From: Flagellimonas hadalis
Lineage (GTDB): Bacteria > Bacteroidota > Bacteroidia > Flavobacteriales > Flavobacteriaceae
Assembly (NCBI RefSeq): GCF_007785775.2
Contig: NZ_VNIK02000017.1
Coordinates: 23,921 to 75,699, forward strand
Length of the DNA: 51,779 nucleotides
Direction: 5' to 3'
Shown here: positions 28,001 to 35,657 of the stretch, piece by piece
Layout of the letters: each line of letters opens with the position of its first letter
Position numbering within the stretch: the stretch's first letter is position 1
Made by a program: the position numbers and the translations under genes
The notes under the pieces: model-generated
Seen by the model: only the letters and a program-made list of their open reading frames with translations
What the model was told of the DNA's origin: nothing
Databases searched by the model: none

Positions 28001-28087
28001 GGGTTGGAAGGCACCGAGAACGTATCAACCAGAATATCCTTGGAACGGTTGGAATTCCATTGTGAGTCCTTGGAGATGCAGTACTAA
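25049..28087 (+). CDS. Two-domain exported amidohydrolase (inactive-looking N-half, intact C-half)
   Basis: A 1012-residue exported protein; ATG 25067 is an alternative start giving a compact signal peptide (SSLAQ). The N-terminal half has the amidohydrolase beginning and its closing LEAGKMANFIVTDGD, but where family members have PGxIDxHxH it reads IYPSFIDMFGEYGQ, so the metal-binding His pair is missing. The C-terminal half has an intact site: GIIDEHSHIA near residue 640, ITAHSYQ, THALEGYR and NSDSGE, ending with IKVGKSADVVLW. Imidazolonepropionase-like enzymes of this group often hydrolyse dipeptides or cyclic amides. It is followed 12 bp later by a second amidohydrolase-like gene. Confidence 0.85.
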   Translation: MIKSPTMKMKKTFGYLFFLGIMLSMGSSLAQETFPKNDVLDARPDRVVLTHATIITAPTQVLENAMLVIQDGKVVSVQTGNQVPKGYLEIDLSGRYIYPSFIDMFGEYGQPEVKRPPFRNPVLSREQIQSNTKGPYNANEAIKSQYNSSENFTVDKKLASKWRAQGFGAVATIRRDGIARGTAALVALGEDTENNLVINSKVADHYSFDKGTSTQDYPISPMGTIALLRQTFYDAKWYGAQTDSPFSDLSLDAMLANGNLPKIMEADGWLTALRADKIADEFGFEFIIKGGGDEYQRIMEVKDMKAPMIIPIDFPKAYDVSDPYSTKKITLADLKHWELAPTNPASLEHNSIPFAITSFPPENLPEFLKNLRKSVAYGLSKTAALSSLTTVPAKWLGVDQDLGTLEAGKMANFIVTDGDLFEPGTQIMDNWIEGKPYMVSAPISESILGEYDLSVGGLKAVLSIIGKGPKYQAELTLTDGSKEKVEFKMDGDLPVLKFTVKGSQYNLKGWTKQEKGMTVLNGTGTLNFGEDQPWTARMKEKGRGTLGAQKIQDKGPVDLGEVFYPFLAFGSPEKIASRSILITDVTVWTNEDEGILMDTDVLLENGKIAKIGTDLSAKDALVLDGTGKHLTPGIIDEHSHIALGGINEMAPNSGMVRMQDVIDPDDPGIYRALAGGVVAAQLLHGSSDPIGGQSALVKFKWGEDAKGLLIQGADPFIKFALGENVKRSKNNVSIRFPRSLMGVEQFYTNAFTEALDYKKEWDAYRSLGTKEKRTAVEPRKNILHETMLEILEKKRFITAHSYQDKEMLMLMEVAERFGFALNTFTHALEGYRIADRMKEHGVGGSTFSDRWNYKWEARNGTPYNAPIMDREGVVTALNSDSGETMRHLNHEAAKMVRYGGLTPEEALKMVTLNPARLLHLDDTMGSIKVGKSADVVLWTGDPLSLYSKPEKTIIEGAIYFDLAKDAQLRRENSKERARLLKKMEGLEGTENVSTRISLERLEFHCESLEMQY

Positions 28088-28099
28088 ATAATCAAGAAC

Positions 28100-29422
28100 A
28101 TGAAAAACAAGACATTGTATACGATATTGACCATGATACTGATCCTTTCGAGCCTTTTGGAAGGATTGGATGCCCAGATTCTTCCGATGGTTGCCAAGGA
28201 GCAGGAAACTCCCATCCTTTTGGTTGGGGGGACCGTCCATACCGGAGATGGCCGGGTACTGGAGGACACCGCGGTCGGATTTGACAAGGGGACCATTACC
28301 TTCTTGGGCAAAGCCTCTGATCTGGACGCCAATGGGATCGATTATAAGATCATAGACATAACCGGACAACAGGTATATCCGGGTTTTATCCTTTTGAATT
28401 CCATTATCGGTATCAACGAAATCAGTGGCGTTCCGCATACCAATGATACCTTGGAGGAAGGGGATTATCTTCCCAACCTACAAACAGTCTACGCCTTTGA
28501 TATGACATCAACTTTTCTTCCACCTTTGCGGTTCAATGGGGTTCTTTACATTGAATCGATTCGATCAAGAGGTGTCATTCCAGGCACCTCATCGGTAATG
28601 TCCTTGGATGGCTGGAACTGGGAGGAAGCCGTATTCAAAAGGGCTGCGGCCATACACCTCGATTGGCCCTCTGCCCTATCGAGTTATTATGATGCCGAGA
28701 CGAACAGCAGGATGCTCCGCCCCAATACTTCTTACGAAAAGATTACCGGTGAACTGGAAAAATTGTTCTCCGATGCCAAGCAATACGAACAAATGCCCAC
28801 TGCCCAAACCAATTTGAAGTTGGAGGCCTTAACGAATCTGTTCCAAAAAGAAAGGGTACTTGTCATCCATGCGAATGAACCCAAGGAAATCATACAGAGC
28901 ATCACCTTTGCCAAGTCCTTTGGCATTGACCAAATCTCCTTGGTGGCCTCTGAGGGTTCCCTGGAAGTTGTCGATTTTCTCAAGGAAAACCAAGTTCCGG
29001 TGATTGTACCGCCTACCTACAACCTCCCCAGAAACGATGATATGGACTATGATGCCTTTTATGGTTTGCCAACAAAATTGCAACGGATGGGCATCGAGGT
29101 ATCCATGTACCATGTGGGATCGTTGTCCAACTCCATCAATCTGCCCTTTTATGCGGGAACATCGGTGGCATTTGGGATGAAAAAGGAGGAAGCCCTGAAA
29201 ACCATTACTTTGCATCCCGCAAAAATTCTGGGAATTGACGATAAGCTGGGGTCCATTGCCATGGGCAAGACAGCCAGTCTATTTGTGTCCAAGGGGGATG
29301 CACTCGATATACAGACCAATGCGTTGACCTTGGCATTTATTGGCGGCAAGCAGATCGATTTGGAAGGACCACAACAATTGGACTACAAACGCTATTCCTC
29401 CAAATTAGGCCAGAACGAATAG
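28100..29422 (+). CDS. Exported amidohydrolase-like protein lacking the metal motif
   Basis: A 440-residue protein with a signal peptide (LLEGLDAQ). The ends match the imidazolonepropionase-like amidohydrolases: an N-terminal small beta domain (ILLVGGTVHTGDGRVLED) and the closing LGIDDKLGSIAMGKTASLFV. The expected PGFIDxHxH is replaced by YPGFILLNSIIGINEI with no His, and other His ligands are also not evident except IHANE and YHVGS. It resembles the N-half of the preceding fused protein in this loss. It may be a structural or regulatory partner of the active half rather than an enzyme. Confidence 0.75.
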   Translation: MKNKTLYTILTMILILSSLLEGLDAQILPMVAKEQETPILLVGGTVHTGDGRVLEDTAVGFDKGTITFLGKASDLDANGIDYKIIDITGQQVYPGFILLNSIIGINEISGVPHTNDTLEEGDYLPNLQTVYAFDMTSTFLPPLRFNGVLYIESIRSRGVIPGTSSVMSLDGWNWEEAVFKRAAAIHLDWPSALSSYYDAETNSRMLRPNTSYEKITGELEKLFSDAKQYEQMPTAQTNLKLEALTNLFQKERVLVIHANEPKEIIQSITFAKSFGIDQISLVASEGSLEVVDFLKENQVPVIVPPTYNLPRNDDMDYDAFYGLPTKLQRMGIEVSMYHVGSLSNSINLPFYAGTSVAFGMKKEEALKTITLHPAKILGIDDKLGSIAMGKTASLFVSKGDALDIQTNALTLAFIGGKQIDLEGPQQLDYKRYSSKLGQNE

Positions 29423-29426
29423 ATAG

Positions 29427-30797
29427 ATGGGAAAAATTGAAGCAACGATAACCGGAATCAGTGACTGGATTTGGGGATTTCCCCTATTATTGCTGTTGGT
29501 GGGTGGCGGAATATATCTTTTGGTGTATTCCAGGTTATTGCCGTTCAAGCATTTCTGGCATGCCCTTCAGGTCATCAGGGGAAAGTACGAGACGGCCTCG
29601 AATGTTGGACAGATCAGTGCTTTCAAGGCATTGACCACAGCCTTGTCCTCCACCTTGGGCATGGGCAATATTTCAGGGGTGGCCCTTGCCATTACGATGG
29701 GTGGGCCTGGTGCCCTTTTCTGGATGTGGATCAGTGCCTTGATCGGGATGGCGACCAAATATTATACCTGTTCCCTTTCCGTCATGTACAGGGGTACCGA
29801 TGATTCGGGGGAATCTCAAGGGGGGCCCATGTATGTCATCGTCAATGGTCTAGGCAAACCATGGAAACCCCTGGCCATTTTCTTTTCAATGGCAGGGATC
29901 TTTGGCTCACTTCCCATTTTTACGGCAAACCAGTTGACCCAGGTCGTCGTGGAAGTGATGCCCCTCTCGTTTATGGGACCATCCAAGGACCTGACCCTTT
30001 CAATGGTGGCGATCGTAATCTGCTTTTTGGTGGGTCTGGTCATATTTGGGGGAATCAGGCGCATAGCAAACCTGGCCAGTCGACTGGTCCCTTTTATGGT
30101 CACTTTGTATTTTTTATCTGTTAGCTATATTTTGGTGGTCAACCATGGTAGGATCATTCCGGTCCTAATGGACGTATTTAGGGATGCCATGACCGGCGAT
30201 GCGGTGTTGGGGGGAAGTCTGGGTGCCATCATCATTATGGGGGTACGAAGGGCCGCCTTTTCGAATGAGGCAGGTATCGGCACCGCTCCCTTGGCACATG
30301 GTGCCTCAAAGAACACCGAACCGATCAAGGAAGGACTGGTAGCGATGTTGGGGCCCTTTATCGACACCATAGTGGTATGTACCTTGACCGCCATTGCCAT
30401 CTTGGTCACGGGAAGTTGGCAGCGTTCGGACCTCAGTGGTGTGTCCATTACTTTGGAAGCTTTCGTTTCTGCCATGCCTGTAATAGGTGCCCCGTTGTTG
30501 ATCTTTATCGTGGCCATATTCGCATTGACCTCTTTGTTCACCTATTCCTATTATGGATCGAAATGTGTGGTATTCCTGTTTGGAGCCAAATATCGGAACA
30601 TCTATAACTACCTGTATATCGCGGGCATATTCCTTGGCTCGGTTTCCTCCTTGGCCGGTGTCGTGGGCATCATCGATATCAGCTTTGCCCTAATGTCCAT
30701 CCCCACCATGGTTTCGGCGATTTTATTGGCACCGCGCATCAATGCGGCCAACGCATCCTATTTCAAGAAAATTGAACTGCAAAAACAACTAGCTTAA
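29427..30797 (+). CDS. AGCS family Na+/alanine-glycine symporter
   Basis: A 456-residue inner-membrane protein with about 10-11 helices. The family signature of the alanine or glycine:cation symporters is present: ASNVGQISAFKALTTALSST then LGMGNISGVALAITMGGPG, followed by RAAFSNEAGIGTAPLAHG near residue 274. It begins 5 bp after the preceding gene and ends 11 bp before the carboxypeptidase, so it is embedded in the operon. Na+-coupled uptake of Ala, Gly or a related small amino acid is the known activity, which suits an operon that frees amino acids in the periplasm. Confidence 0.93.
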   Translation: MGKIEATITGISDWIWGFPLLLLLVGGGIYLLVYSRLLPFKHFWHALQVIRGKYETASNVGQISAFKALTTALSSTLGMGNISGVALAITMGGPGALFWMWISALIGMATKYYTCSLSVMYRGTDDSGESQGGPMYVIVNGLGKPWKPLAIFFSMAGIFGSLPIFTANQLTQVVVEVMPLSFMGPSKDLTLSMVAIVICFLVGLVIFGGIRRIANLASRLVPFMVTLYFLSVSYILVVNHGRIIPVLMDVFRDAMTGDAVLGGSLGAIIIMGVRRAAFSNEAGIGTAPLAHGASKNTEPIKEGLVAMLGPFIDTIVVCTLTAIAILVTGSWQRSDLSGVSITLEAFVSAMPVIGAPLLIFIVAIFALTSLFTYSYYGSKCVVFLFGAKYRNIYNYLYIAGIFLGSVSSLAGVVGIIDISFALMSIPTMVSAILLAPRINAANASYFKKIELQKQLA

Positions 30798-30807
30798 AAA
30801 TCCTATT

Positions 30808-32085
30808 ATGAAAAAAATCTTTGTACTCCTAAGCCTGTTGGCCATAGCGAACCTATTTGGCCAAGAACAACGGTTCCAGGGCCAACCCCCTGTGAATGCC
30901 GTACCAACGGATTCCAAACCGGTCCAAAAGCAATGGAAGGGACAGTTTGCCTTTCCGGATCAAGGTATAACCTTCTCCAATGAGTTCGACGGTGCCCGGT
31001 TGAACGGCTTGGTCCAGAACAATGACAGTACCTATACCCTATTGATCACTTCGGAGAACACTCCGATCAATACCAGTCCGTGGTATGCGTTCAAGGTTTG
31101 GGGAAAGCGTCCTATGACCATTGATGTATGGCTGACCTATCAAGCGGACAACAAACACAGGTACTATCCAAAGCTCAGCCATGACGGAGTGCACTGGACC
31201 GCATTGGATTCCCTTCGTTATGTTGAGATTGGTAAGGGAGAAAAGGCCTTTGGCCCCGGCTCCTTGCCTGAAAAGGTCAAAATGCGATTGGAAGTGGGCC
31301 CGGATACACTCTGGGTCGCTGGACAAGAATTGGAAAATTCGGCCCGGGTAAATGCCTGGATGGACAGTATTTCCCAGAAAAAGTTCGTGACCAAGAACAC
31401 CATTGGAAAGAGCCGTGAGGGCCGGAACCTCAATTTGCTCAGCATTGGCGATACGGACTCCAAAAATATGATTATGATCATTTCCAGACAGCATCCCCCT
31501 GAGGTAACAGGGTACCTGACTATGAAATCCTTTGTGGAGACCCTTTCCTCGAATACCAAATTGGCCAAAAAGTTCCGAAAGGAATTTACCATCTATGTGG
31601 TCCCCTTGATGAACCCTGACGGGGTCGACAATGGGTTTTGGAGACATAATACCGGTGGAATAGACCTCAACCGGGATTGGGCCAATTTTAACCAACCGGA
31701 AACCTCTGCGGTCAAGGATTTCATGGAAGGGATGGTCGAGAAGACCCAAGGGAAGTTCTATTTCGGCATAGATTTCCATTCCACTTGGGATGATATTTAC
31801 TATACCGTGGATCCGGAACTCCATGGAAACATGCCCAATTTGGTCTCCACCTGGCTGGATGGCCTAAAGAAGCGCATCGAGGGATATGATCCCAATATCA
31901 AGCCTAATGGGGATTTGGTCCCTACCACGGTATCAAGGAACTATTTCTTCGTAAAACATGGTGCCGAGGCCTTGGTCTTTGAGGTCGGGGACAATACCCC
32001 AAGGGATTTTTTAAAGGAAAAGGCGGAGAAGGGCGCCGAAGCACTTATGGAGATCATGTTGGAGCGTATCAAGGACATTCCCTGA
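30808..32085 (+). CDS. Exported M14-family zinc carboxypeptidase
   Basis: A 425-residue protein with a signal peptide (IANLFGQ). An N-terminal beta-sandwich domain covers about residues 30-175. The M14 catalytic domain follows, with the zinc motif H229-x-x-E232 in RQHPPEVT, substrate-binding GGIDLNRDW, the third zinc ligand H324 in DFHST, and a Glu in LVFEVGDNTPRDF as the general base candidate. This is an intact M14 protease site. The enzyme would trim C-terminal residues from imported or surface-bound peptides in the periplasm. Confidence 0.88.
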   Translation: MKKIFVLLSLLAIANLFGQEQRFQGQPPVNAVPTDSKPVQKQWKGQFAFPDQGITFSNEFDGARLNGLVQNNDSTYTLLITSENTPINTSPWYAFKVWGKRPMTIDVWLTYQADNKHRYYPKLSHDGVHWTALDSLRYVEIGKGEKAFGPGSLPEKVKMRLEVGPDTLWVAGQELENSARVNAWMDSISQKKFVTKNTIGKSREGRNLNLLSIGDTDSKNMIMIISRQHPPEVTGYLTMKSFVETLSSNTKLAKKFRKEFTIYVVPLMNPDGVDNGFWRHNTGGIDLNRDWANFNQPETSAVKDFMEGMVEKTQGKFYFGIDFHSTWDDIYYTVDPELHGNMPNLVSTWLDGLKKRIEGYDPNIKPNGDLVPTTVSRNYFFVKHGAEALVFEVGDNTPRDFLKEKAEKGAEALMEIMLERIKDIP

Positions 32086-32149
32086 CCCGGACAAAAGAGC
32101 AAAACCCGGAATCCAGAAAAGCAACATTAAGTACCTTAAAAATAAACCC

Positions 32150-33835
32150 ATGAAAAGAATGCTATATTTTCTTCCCTTACTACTATTTACCCAATGTACC
32201 CGTGAGTTACCTGCCGAACCGACAGGTTTGGTCACGGAAAATGCCATGGTCGTCTCTGCACGTAGGGAAGCTTCGGAGATAGGCGTTGAAATCATGAAAA
32301 AAGGCGGGAATGTTTTCGATGCCATGGTAGCCACCGAACTTTCCCTAGCGGTGGCCTACCCTTTTGCGGGAAACCTCGGGGGCGGGGGATTTATGGTCTA
32401 TCGCAAGAGTAATGGTGAAGTGGGAAGTATCGATTACAGGGAAAAGGCTCCATTGGCCGCCCATAGGGACATGTATCTCGACTCCCTGGGCAATGTCATA
32501 CCTGGGCTGAGCACATCTGGGGGAACCGCCGTAGGTGTCCCAGGTACCGTGGCCGGGGTTCTGGAAGTCCACAAGAAATTCGGAAAACTGCCCCTCAACA
32601 AAATCATGGAACCCATCATTGCCTTGGCGAGAAAAGGGGTCGTGGTGACCGAAAAACAGGCCAAAAGATTAGAAGGTACCCGAAAACGATTCATTGAAGC
32701 TAATAGTGACAGCACCAAGTTCGCGACCGTGTACAAAGCTGGTGATACCATCAAATACCCGGCATTGGCCACCACCTTGGAAAAGATCATGAACGAGGGA
32801 CGTGATGGGTTCTACAAAGGGGAGGTAGCCCAAAAAATAGCGGCCTATGTACAGGCAAAGGGAGGTGTGATCACGGAGGAGGATCTCGCTAGGTATGAGG
32901 CCAAGTGGAGATCGCCCATTGTATTTGACTACAAGGACATCAAGATCATCTCAATGGGTCCCCCCAGCAGTGGTGGTATGACCATGGATCAGATCTTTAC
33001 CATGATAGCACCCTATGAAATAGCTAGCTATGGCCACAATTCGACAAGGGCCATCCAATTGTTCACCGAAGCTTCCAGAAGAGCCTATGCGGATCGGAAC
33101 CATTACCTTGGTGATCCCGATTTCGTGGACATTCCCTATAAGGGGCTCATGGACGTTGACTACTTAAAGTGCAGAATGGCCGATTTTACTTTTGATAGGG
33201 CCACCTTGTCCTCGGAAGTAGGCCATGGAACGGTGGAAATTGTGGAAAGCAGCGAGACCACCCACTACTCCATTATCGATGCGGAGGGCAATGCCATCAG
33301 TGCGACCACGACCCTGAACGGTGGATACGGTTCCAAACTTTATATTGATGCCTTGGGATTTTTCCTGAACAATGAAATGGATGATTTCAGTACCAAGCCC
33401 GGTGTTCCCAATATGTTCGGTCTTCCTGGCTCCGAGGCCAACAGTATTGCACCCGAGAAACGAATGTTGAGCAGTATGTCACCGACCGTAGTGGAAAGGG
33501 ACGGCGAGCTTTACATGGTCGTCGGCACCCCTGGAGGTTCCACGATCATCACGGCCGTGGCCCAGACCATACTCAATGTCCACGAGTTCAATCTCAGCAT
33601 GCAGGATGCCGTGAACGCTCCGCGGTTCCACCACCAATGGATGCCCGATGTAGTCGTGTTCGAACCCGAAGGCTTTCCTTTGGAAACCATTGAAACCCTA
33701 AAGGCAAAAGGCTACCAAATCAATGAGGGCAGGACCCGGATCATAGGAAAGGTAGACGCCATCCGAGTGCTGGAAGACGGCAGACTTGAGGGCGGGGCGG
33801 ACAAACGAGGGGACGATACCGCTGCGGGATATTGA
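32150..33835 (+). CDS. ggt: Gamma-glutamyltransferase / gamma-glutamyl hydrolase lipoprotein
   Basis: A 561-residue protein with a lipoprotein-like signal (LLLFTQC). The family marks are present: GGGGFMVYRKSNG near residue 77, and the autoprocessing site TTHYSIID, whose first Thr (T370) becomes the N-terminal nucleophile of the small subunit. Later marks are SATTTLNGGYGS and KRMLSSMSPTVV. It would cleave gamma-glutamyl bonds, as in glutathione or gamma-glutamyl peptides, in the periplasm or at the membrane. It closes the operon, and no strong terminator was seen within 200 bp downstream. Confidence 0.92.
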   Translation: MKRMLYFLPLLLFTQCTRELPAEPTGLVTENAMVVSARREASEIGVEIMKKGGNVFDAMVATELSLAVAYPFAGNLGGGGFMVYRKSNGEVGSIDYREKAPLAAHRDMYLDSLGNVIPGLSTSGGTAVGVPGTVAGVLEVHKKFGKLPLNKIMEPIIALARKGVVVTEKQAKRLEGTRKRFIEANSDSTKFATVYKAGDTIKYPALATTLEKIMNEGRDGFYKGEVAQKIAAYVQAKGGVITEEDLARYEAKWRSPIVFDYKDIKIISMGPPSSGGMTMDQIFTMIAPYEIASYGHNSTRAIQLFTEASRRAYADRNHYLGDPDFVDIPYKGLMDVDYLKCRMADFTFDRATLSSEVGHGTVEIVESSETTHYSIIDAEGNAISATTTLNGGYGSKLYIDALGFFLNNEMDDFSTKPGVPNMFGLPGSEANSIAPEKRMLSSMSPTVVERDGELYMVVGTPGGSTIITAVAQTILNVHEFNLSMQDAVNAPRFHHQWMPDVVVFEPEGFPLETIETLKAKGYQINEGRTRIIGKVDAIRVLEDGRLEGGADKRGDDTAAGY

Positions 33836-34084
33836 CCACCCAGAGAACCAAACCCTACTTGGTAAAACGCATACTGATGATTTTTGAGACCATTGACTTT
33901 ACGTATCCTATACACCTTCAAGGTAAGGGAATTTACCCATGAAAGATTGAAACGTTCTTCCTCAAATATCGCTTACCCTTTATATTCCTGATTGATATCC
34001 CTTTAATTTAAAAGCCAAAGACACCTTGGGGCGATTACAAACAAAAAATTGAACTTTACATATTATAGTAAAGGAATTTTCAAA
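33836..34084. other. AT-rich intergenic region, no gene recognised
   Basis: This stretch separates the convergent gamma-glutamyltransferase and DoxX-like genes. It becomes markedly AT-rich from about 33.9 kb, where the composition changes from the operon on its left. No open frame with recognisable features and no RNA gene was found, and only a weak 5-bp stem is present near 33855. Confidence 0.4.
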
Positions 34085-34108
34085 AACCAATAAATTCAAT
34101 TATTGGTT
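34085..34108 (-). terminator. Terminator of the first DoxX-like gene
   Basis: Perfect 9-bp arms AACCAATAA (34085-34093) and TTATTGGTT (34100-34108) enclose a 6-base loop. On the minus strand the stem is followed by TTTTTG, which is right for an intrinsic terminator about 65 bp after the DoxX-like gene stop. The stem is AT-rich, so it may be weak. Confidence 0.5.
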
Positions 34109-34172
34109 GCGGTTTATGGAAAATCACGATATTCAACCAATGGTATCCACTTCCTTGATTAGGTATCCAACG

Positions 34173-34508
34173 TTAGAAAAATGCATTGAAAGAAGGTAAA
34201 CAAGCCCAAAAGCTATCAAAATTCCCCCAAAAGATGCCCTGTATATCCACCGCAAAGTGAAAACCCATGATTCCAAAAGCAATAGGAATCATAGCTAACA
34301 ATGCAACAATTATCCATCTACCAACGACCAAAAGTATAACTGGTAACAGTTCCACCACACCCACTGTTGGCATTATAAATTTATTGGCCAATAGTCCTTT
34401 GTAAACAGCAATGGACTCCTCGGTCATCACACGGTCGTGAGGCAGAAATCCAAAAAACTTATACAATCCGAATAGGATCAAGGTAACCCCCAATCCTATT
34501 TGAACCAT
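34173..34508 (-). CDS. DoxX-like membrane protein, apparently frameshifted (copy 1)
   Basis: A 111-residue membrane protein with three DoxX-like hydrophobic segments (IGLGVTLILFGLYKFFGFLP, VGVVELLPVILLVVGRWIIV and so on). The final 20 residues, after VDIQGIFWG, are polar and end in an odd tail. Dropping one base from the run of five C at 34224-34228 (five G in the gene) restores a typical fourth membrane helix, GILIAFGLVYLLSMHF. So a +1 frameshift, true or a sequencing error, is likely. A related gene with a similar start lies at the right edge of the window. Confidence 0.7.
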   Translation of the reverse strand: MVQIGLGVTLILFGLYKFFGFLPHDRVMTEESIAVYKGLLANKFIMPTVGVVELLPVILLVVGRWIIVALLAMIPIAFGIMGFHFAVDIQGIFWGNFDSFWACLPSFNAFF

Positions 34509-34527
34509 TTAATCTATTCTTCTGGAC
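34471..34527. repeat. Direct repeat, left copy (start of DoxX-like copy 1)
   Basis: This 57-base block matches 51723-51779 at 54 of 57 positions without gaps. It spans the first codons of the DoxX-like gene and about 19 bases upstream of its start. The same orientation in both places makes it a direct repeat about 17.25 kb apart. Similarity continues leftwards at a lower level through the gene. Confidence 0.85.
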
Positions 34528-34534
34528 ATTCCTT

Positions 34535-34678
34535 TTATTTCTTGGTAAAATGATATCCAACCGATTCAACGGCAGAAGTGATTTCCTCTGCTGGATAGTG
34601 GGTAGGTAGAGATAAGTAGATTAAAGATTTGCATTTCGTGTCCTTGTTTTGGTCTACTATTTGATCTACATTATACAT
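34535..34678 (-). pseudogene. 47-codon ORF overlapping the AbiEii end, possible gene remnant
   Basis: An ATG at 34678 overlaps the stop of the AbiEii gene and opens a 47-codon frame ending with TAA at 34535. Past that stop the same frame reads K-E-C-P-E-E and then TAG, just before the DoxX-like ATG. The equivalent sequence at the right edge of the window reads C-P-E-E-Y-I-K-W-F-E then stop, overlapping the DoxX-like start. This suggests that a gene normally lies upstream of, and overlaps, the DoxX-like gene, and that here only a decayed 3' end remains. The protein family was not recognised. It could also be a small free-standing gene. Confidence 0.35.
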
Positions 34679-35657
34679 TCTCCCATTTTATTTTTGTGAG
34701 TCTATTTGATATGGACAGAATTATTTCCAAAATGCTTTCCTCTTTTGGCAATTTTCCATAAACCAAATACTCAAACTCATTGCGATAGGTATCTTTAAGT
34801 TGGTTCCATGTTTTTTCAGGTTCTTTGAAAATCAATGCTTGTTTTGGGTGGTACTTTAACCAATCATTGTTGTTCTTAAAACTTTGCGTATCATCATGGG
34901 CTACCCTTAGGAGCATTTTATCAAATGCACCCGAATTGAAAAATCCTAGAACCGTTTCATCCTTTAATAATTGATGAATATCGTATACATGCCTAATTTT
35001 GTTGTTCAAATCCTCAATTGGGTTTTTAGTATGGGAAAACCGGACCAAACTCATTATTTTTTCGCAAAGTGTTCTTTTGACATCCAACACAAGTACTTCA
35101 AAGGGTAATAATCCATAAGTCTCTGCTAGTTTGGTTTGGTTTGAGTCAACCATCATTTCATAGATATACGTATTGACGACCTTCTTAATATATGGTTCAA
35201 AGTGACCTAACCACGTAGCTTCAACAATGATAGTATCCCTTACTTGTCCAAAATCGCCCTCAAAGATTTTGGGATAGTTATAGGCAATCTTTCTTATCAT
35301 TCCCATTTTATTGGTGATTCCATCAATATCCACCTCCTCGAATGGTTCTACTATTTCCTTGGTTATTCTTTTAAGCTTGTTCTTTAATTGGCTCCCCGTC
35401 TCTTCTTCCCTGCGCAATACTACCAAATCAATATCTTCACTAAAACGGTCAATGTATTTAAAACACTTTGACAAAGCTGTACCCCCCTTAAATATGGCCT
35501 CATCTTTGTTTGCACTTTCATAAATGAGCTTTAGGGCATAGCATATCCAATAATCCTTTTCCACGTAAATTTCTAGAATATCCATACGTTGGGCAGTTGC
35601 CCTTATCGCCTCAGCAAAGAGTTCACTATTAGTGTGCAGATTCATACGATATTCCAA
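34671..35657 (-). CDS. AbiEii-type nucleotidyltransferase toxin
   Basis: A 328-residue protein of the AbiEii/AbiGii nucleotidyltransferase family. The motifs are FKGGTALSKC near residue 57, SEDIDLVVL near residue 74 (the D-x-D metal site), a conserved K in VLDVKRTLCEKI near residue 192, and VYDIHQLL near residue 225. It is the toxin of type IV toxin-antitoxin and abortive-infection systems, where members transfer nucleotides to tRNA or other targets. Its start overlaps the end of the antitoxin-like gene by 16 bp, so translation is probably coupled. Confidence 0.88.
   Translation of the reverse strand: MEYRMNLHTNSELFAEAIRATAQRMDILEIYVEKDYWICYALKLIYESANKDEAIFKGGTALSKCFKYIDRFSEDIDLVVLRREEETGSQLKNKLKRITKEIVEPFEEVDIDGITNKMGMIRKIAYNYPKIFEGDFGQVRDTIIVEATWLGHFEPYIKKVVNTYIYEMMVDSNQTKLAETYGLLPFEVLVLDVKRTLCEKIMSLVRFSHTKNPIEDLNNKIRHVYDIHQLLKDETVLGFFNSGAFDKMLLRVAHDDTQSFKNNNDWLKYHPKQALIFKEPEKTWNQLKDTYRNEFEYLVYGKLPKEESILEIILSISNRLTKIKWENV

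Noticed and set aside
33712..33921. 69-codon minus-strand ORF overlapping the gamma-glutamyltransferase end
   Set aside because: Half of it is antisense to an intact gene and the rest shows no conserved motif.
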